A stretch of 64,000 nt of DNA from Actinocatenispora rupis (GTDB taxonomy: Bacteria > Actinomycetota > Actinomycetes > Mycobacteriales > Micromonosporaceae), in contig NZ_BOMB01000003.1 in the NCBI RefSeq assembly GCF_016861975.1, forward strand, positions 150,758 to 214,757, written 5' to 3'. Both the position numbers and the translations under genes were made by a program. Of this stretch, positions 63,363 through 64,000 are shown in pieces (the stretch's first letter is position 1; every line of letters starts with the position of its first letter). The notes under the pieces were generated by a model, which saw only the letters and a list, made by a program, of their open reading frames with translations, had not been told where the DNA came from and ran no database searches.

Positions 63363-64000
63363 CTATGGACAGATCGGGGTCACGGAAGGGTTCCGGGGCG
63401 GGACGACCAGGGCGACCGAGACGAGACCGAAGTGCCGGACCCAGCGGACCCGGTAGCCGGCCACCGCACGCGCCTTCGCGGCGTCGGCGGCACCGGTGCC
63501 GACCGCACCCGCAACCAGATCCGTGCCGTACAGGAAGACGCGGCGAGCGGCGTGCACCCGCGCAGCCACCGCGGCAGCGGCGACCTCCCGGCCACCGATC
63601 CGGTCGGCGGCCACGGGATCCTTCCACAGCAACGGATCCGTCGGTACGACACCGTCGCGCTCGCGCCCCACGTACGCCTGGTAGCCGACGCGGCTGGACA
63701 GCGGCAGGAACACCACCCCGTCGCCGGGCCGGGCCGCGTCGGTCACCGCATCCGTCGCCGCTCGGAAATCCTCGTACTTGTACGGCCGCGCCTGCTGCAC
63801 CAGCGTCGTCCCGAGTGCCGCGACGAGCGCCACCGCCAGCGCCACCCGCGCCACCCGGCCACCGCGTACGGCGGCGCCGGTCACCGCGACGACGGTCGCG
63901 GGCAACGCCACCAGCGCGTACCGGGCCACGAGCACCGGCCGTACCAGGTCGGCGAGCACCAGCAGGGCGGGCGGCAGCACCGCGACGCCGATCGGTACCG
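63363..64000 (-). CDS. Membrane glycosyltransferase-like protein, C-terminal part
   Basis: The frame stays open to the right edge, so the start is outside the window; 212 codons are seen, plus the TAG stop. Three or four hydrophobic segments (ALLVLADLVRPVLVARYALVALPATVVAV; VARVALAVALVAALGTTLV) are followed by a soluble domain with YEDFRAATDAVTDAARPGDGVVFLPLSSRVGYQAYVG, as in the C-terminus of GT39-like mannosyltransferases. The stop lies in a hairpin GTCCA-CTA-TGGAC (63358-63370). Confidence 0.7.
   Translation of the reverse strand, partial: VPIGVAVLPPALLVLADLVRPVLVARYALVALPATVVAVTGAAVRGGRVARVALAVALVAALGTTLVQQARPYKYEDFRAATDAVTDAARPGDGVVFLPLSSRVGYQAYVGRERDGVVPTDPLLWKDPVAADRIGGREVAAAAVAARVHAARRVFLYGTDLVAGAVGTGAADAAKARAVAGYRVRWVRHFGLVSVALVVPPRNPSVTPICP

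Overview
This 64 kb window reads as the chromosome of a high-GC actinomycete. The bases are strongly G+C rich, GTG starts are common, start/stop overlaps of the GTGA, ATGA and TGATG type are frequent, and many gene families are typical actinobacterial ones: FCD-type GntR, TetR and LuxR-type two-component regulators, a SigB/F-like sigma factor, DUF6461 and DUF2785. I see no phage, insertion sequence, CRISPR array, rRNA or tRNA. Micromonosporaceae is a reasonable guess (inference only). The tetranucleotide GTAC is strikingly common throughout.

Layout: 0-5.3 kb holds tandem LD-carboxypeptidase paralogs (one cut by the left edge and swollen by a 14-residue repeat array), an APH-like kinase, and a lipoprotein plus membrane-anchored Hsp70-like pair. 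5.5-9 kb is a tight set of four genes: GH114 lipoprotein, unknown beta-rich protein, calcineurin-like phosphoesterase, amidohydrolase. 9.1-12.6 kb on the minus strand has an MFS exporter, a sirtuin and a LanC-like cyclase with a Cys-Cys-Gly zinc motif. 12.7-18.6 kb has a cytosine deaminase-like amidohydrolase with a divergent GntR regulator, dinB, a DUF2785 gene and argG. 18.7-28.6 kb is mostly small regulators and enzymes (Lrp, EamA exporter, aldo/keto reductase, VOC proteins, GntR, sigma factor, ATP-grasp, SDR, two-component pair). 28.7-39.8 kb contains a GH43/PLL-like secreted protein, a zinc dehydrogenase, a multicopper oxidase, a second two-component pair, an MFS exporter with a long leader, and a GH3 beta-glucosidase.

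39.9-45.1 kb is a coherent zinc-starvation locus: zur with zinc-free paralogs of ribosomal proteins L31, L33 and S14, followed upstream by znuA-znuC-znuB-znuB, with candidate Zur boxes before zur and znuA. 45.3-54.4 kb has a UvrA-like ABC protein, a GNAT/proline iminopeptidase pair and a DeoR-controlled sugar/polyol ABC importer lacking its own ATPase. 54.4-64 kb is a run of regulators with their targets: a GntR-TetR fusion protein, a TetR regulator between a carboxylesterase and an MGT-type glycosyltransferase with large inverted-repeat operators, a deaminase-ASCH fusion, and the C-terminus of a membrane glycosyltransferase at the right edge.

Three patterns cut across the genes. First, at least fifteen genes have a TANNNT-like -10 box 6-7 nt before the start codon, which implies leaderless mRNAs. 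Second, in-frame minisatellites (42, 36 and 21 bp periods) sit near the N-termini of four unrelated genes, and a 15 bp array lies between two convergent genes. Third, a 13-nt palindrome, GTCCANNNTGGAC, recurs across the window.
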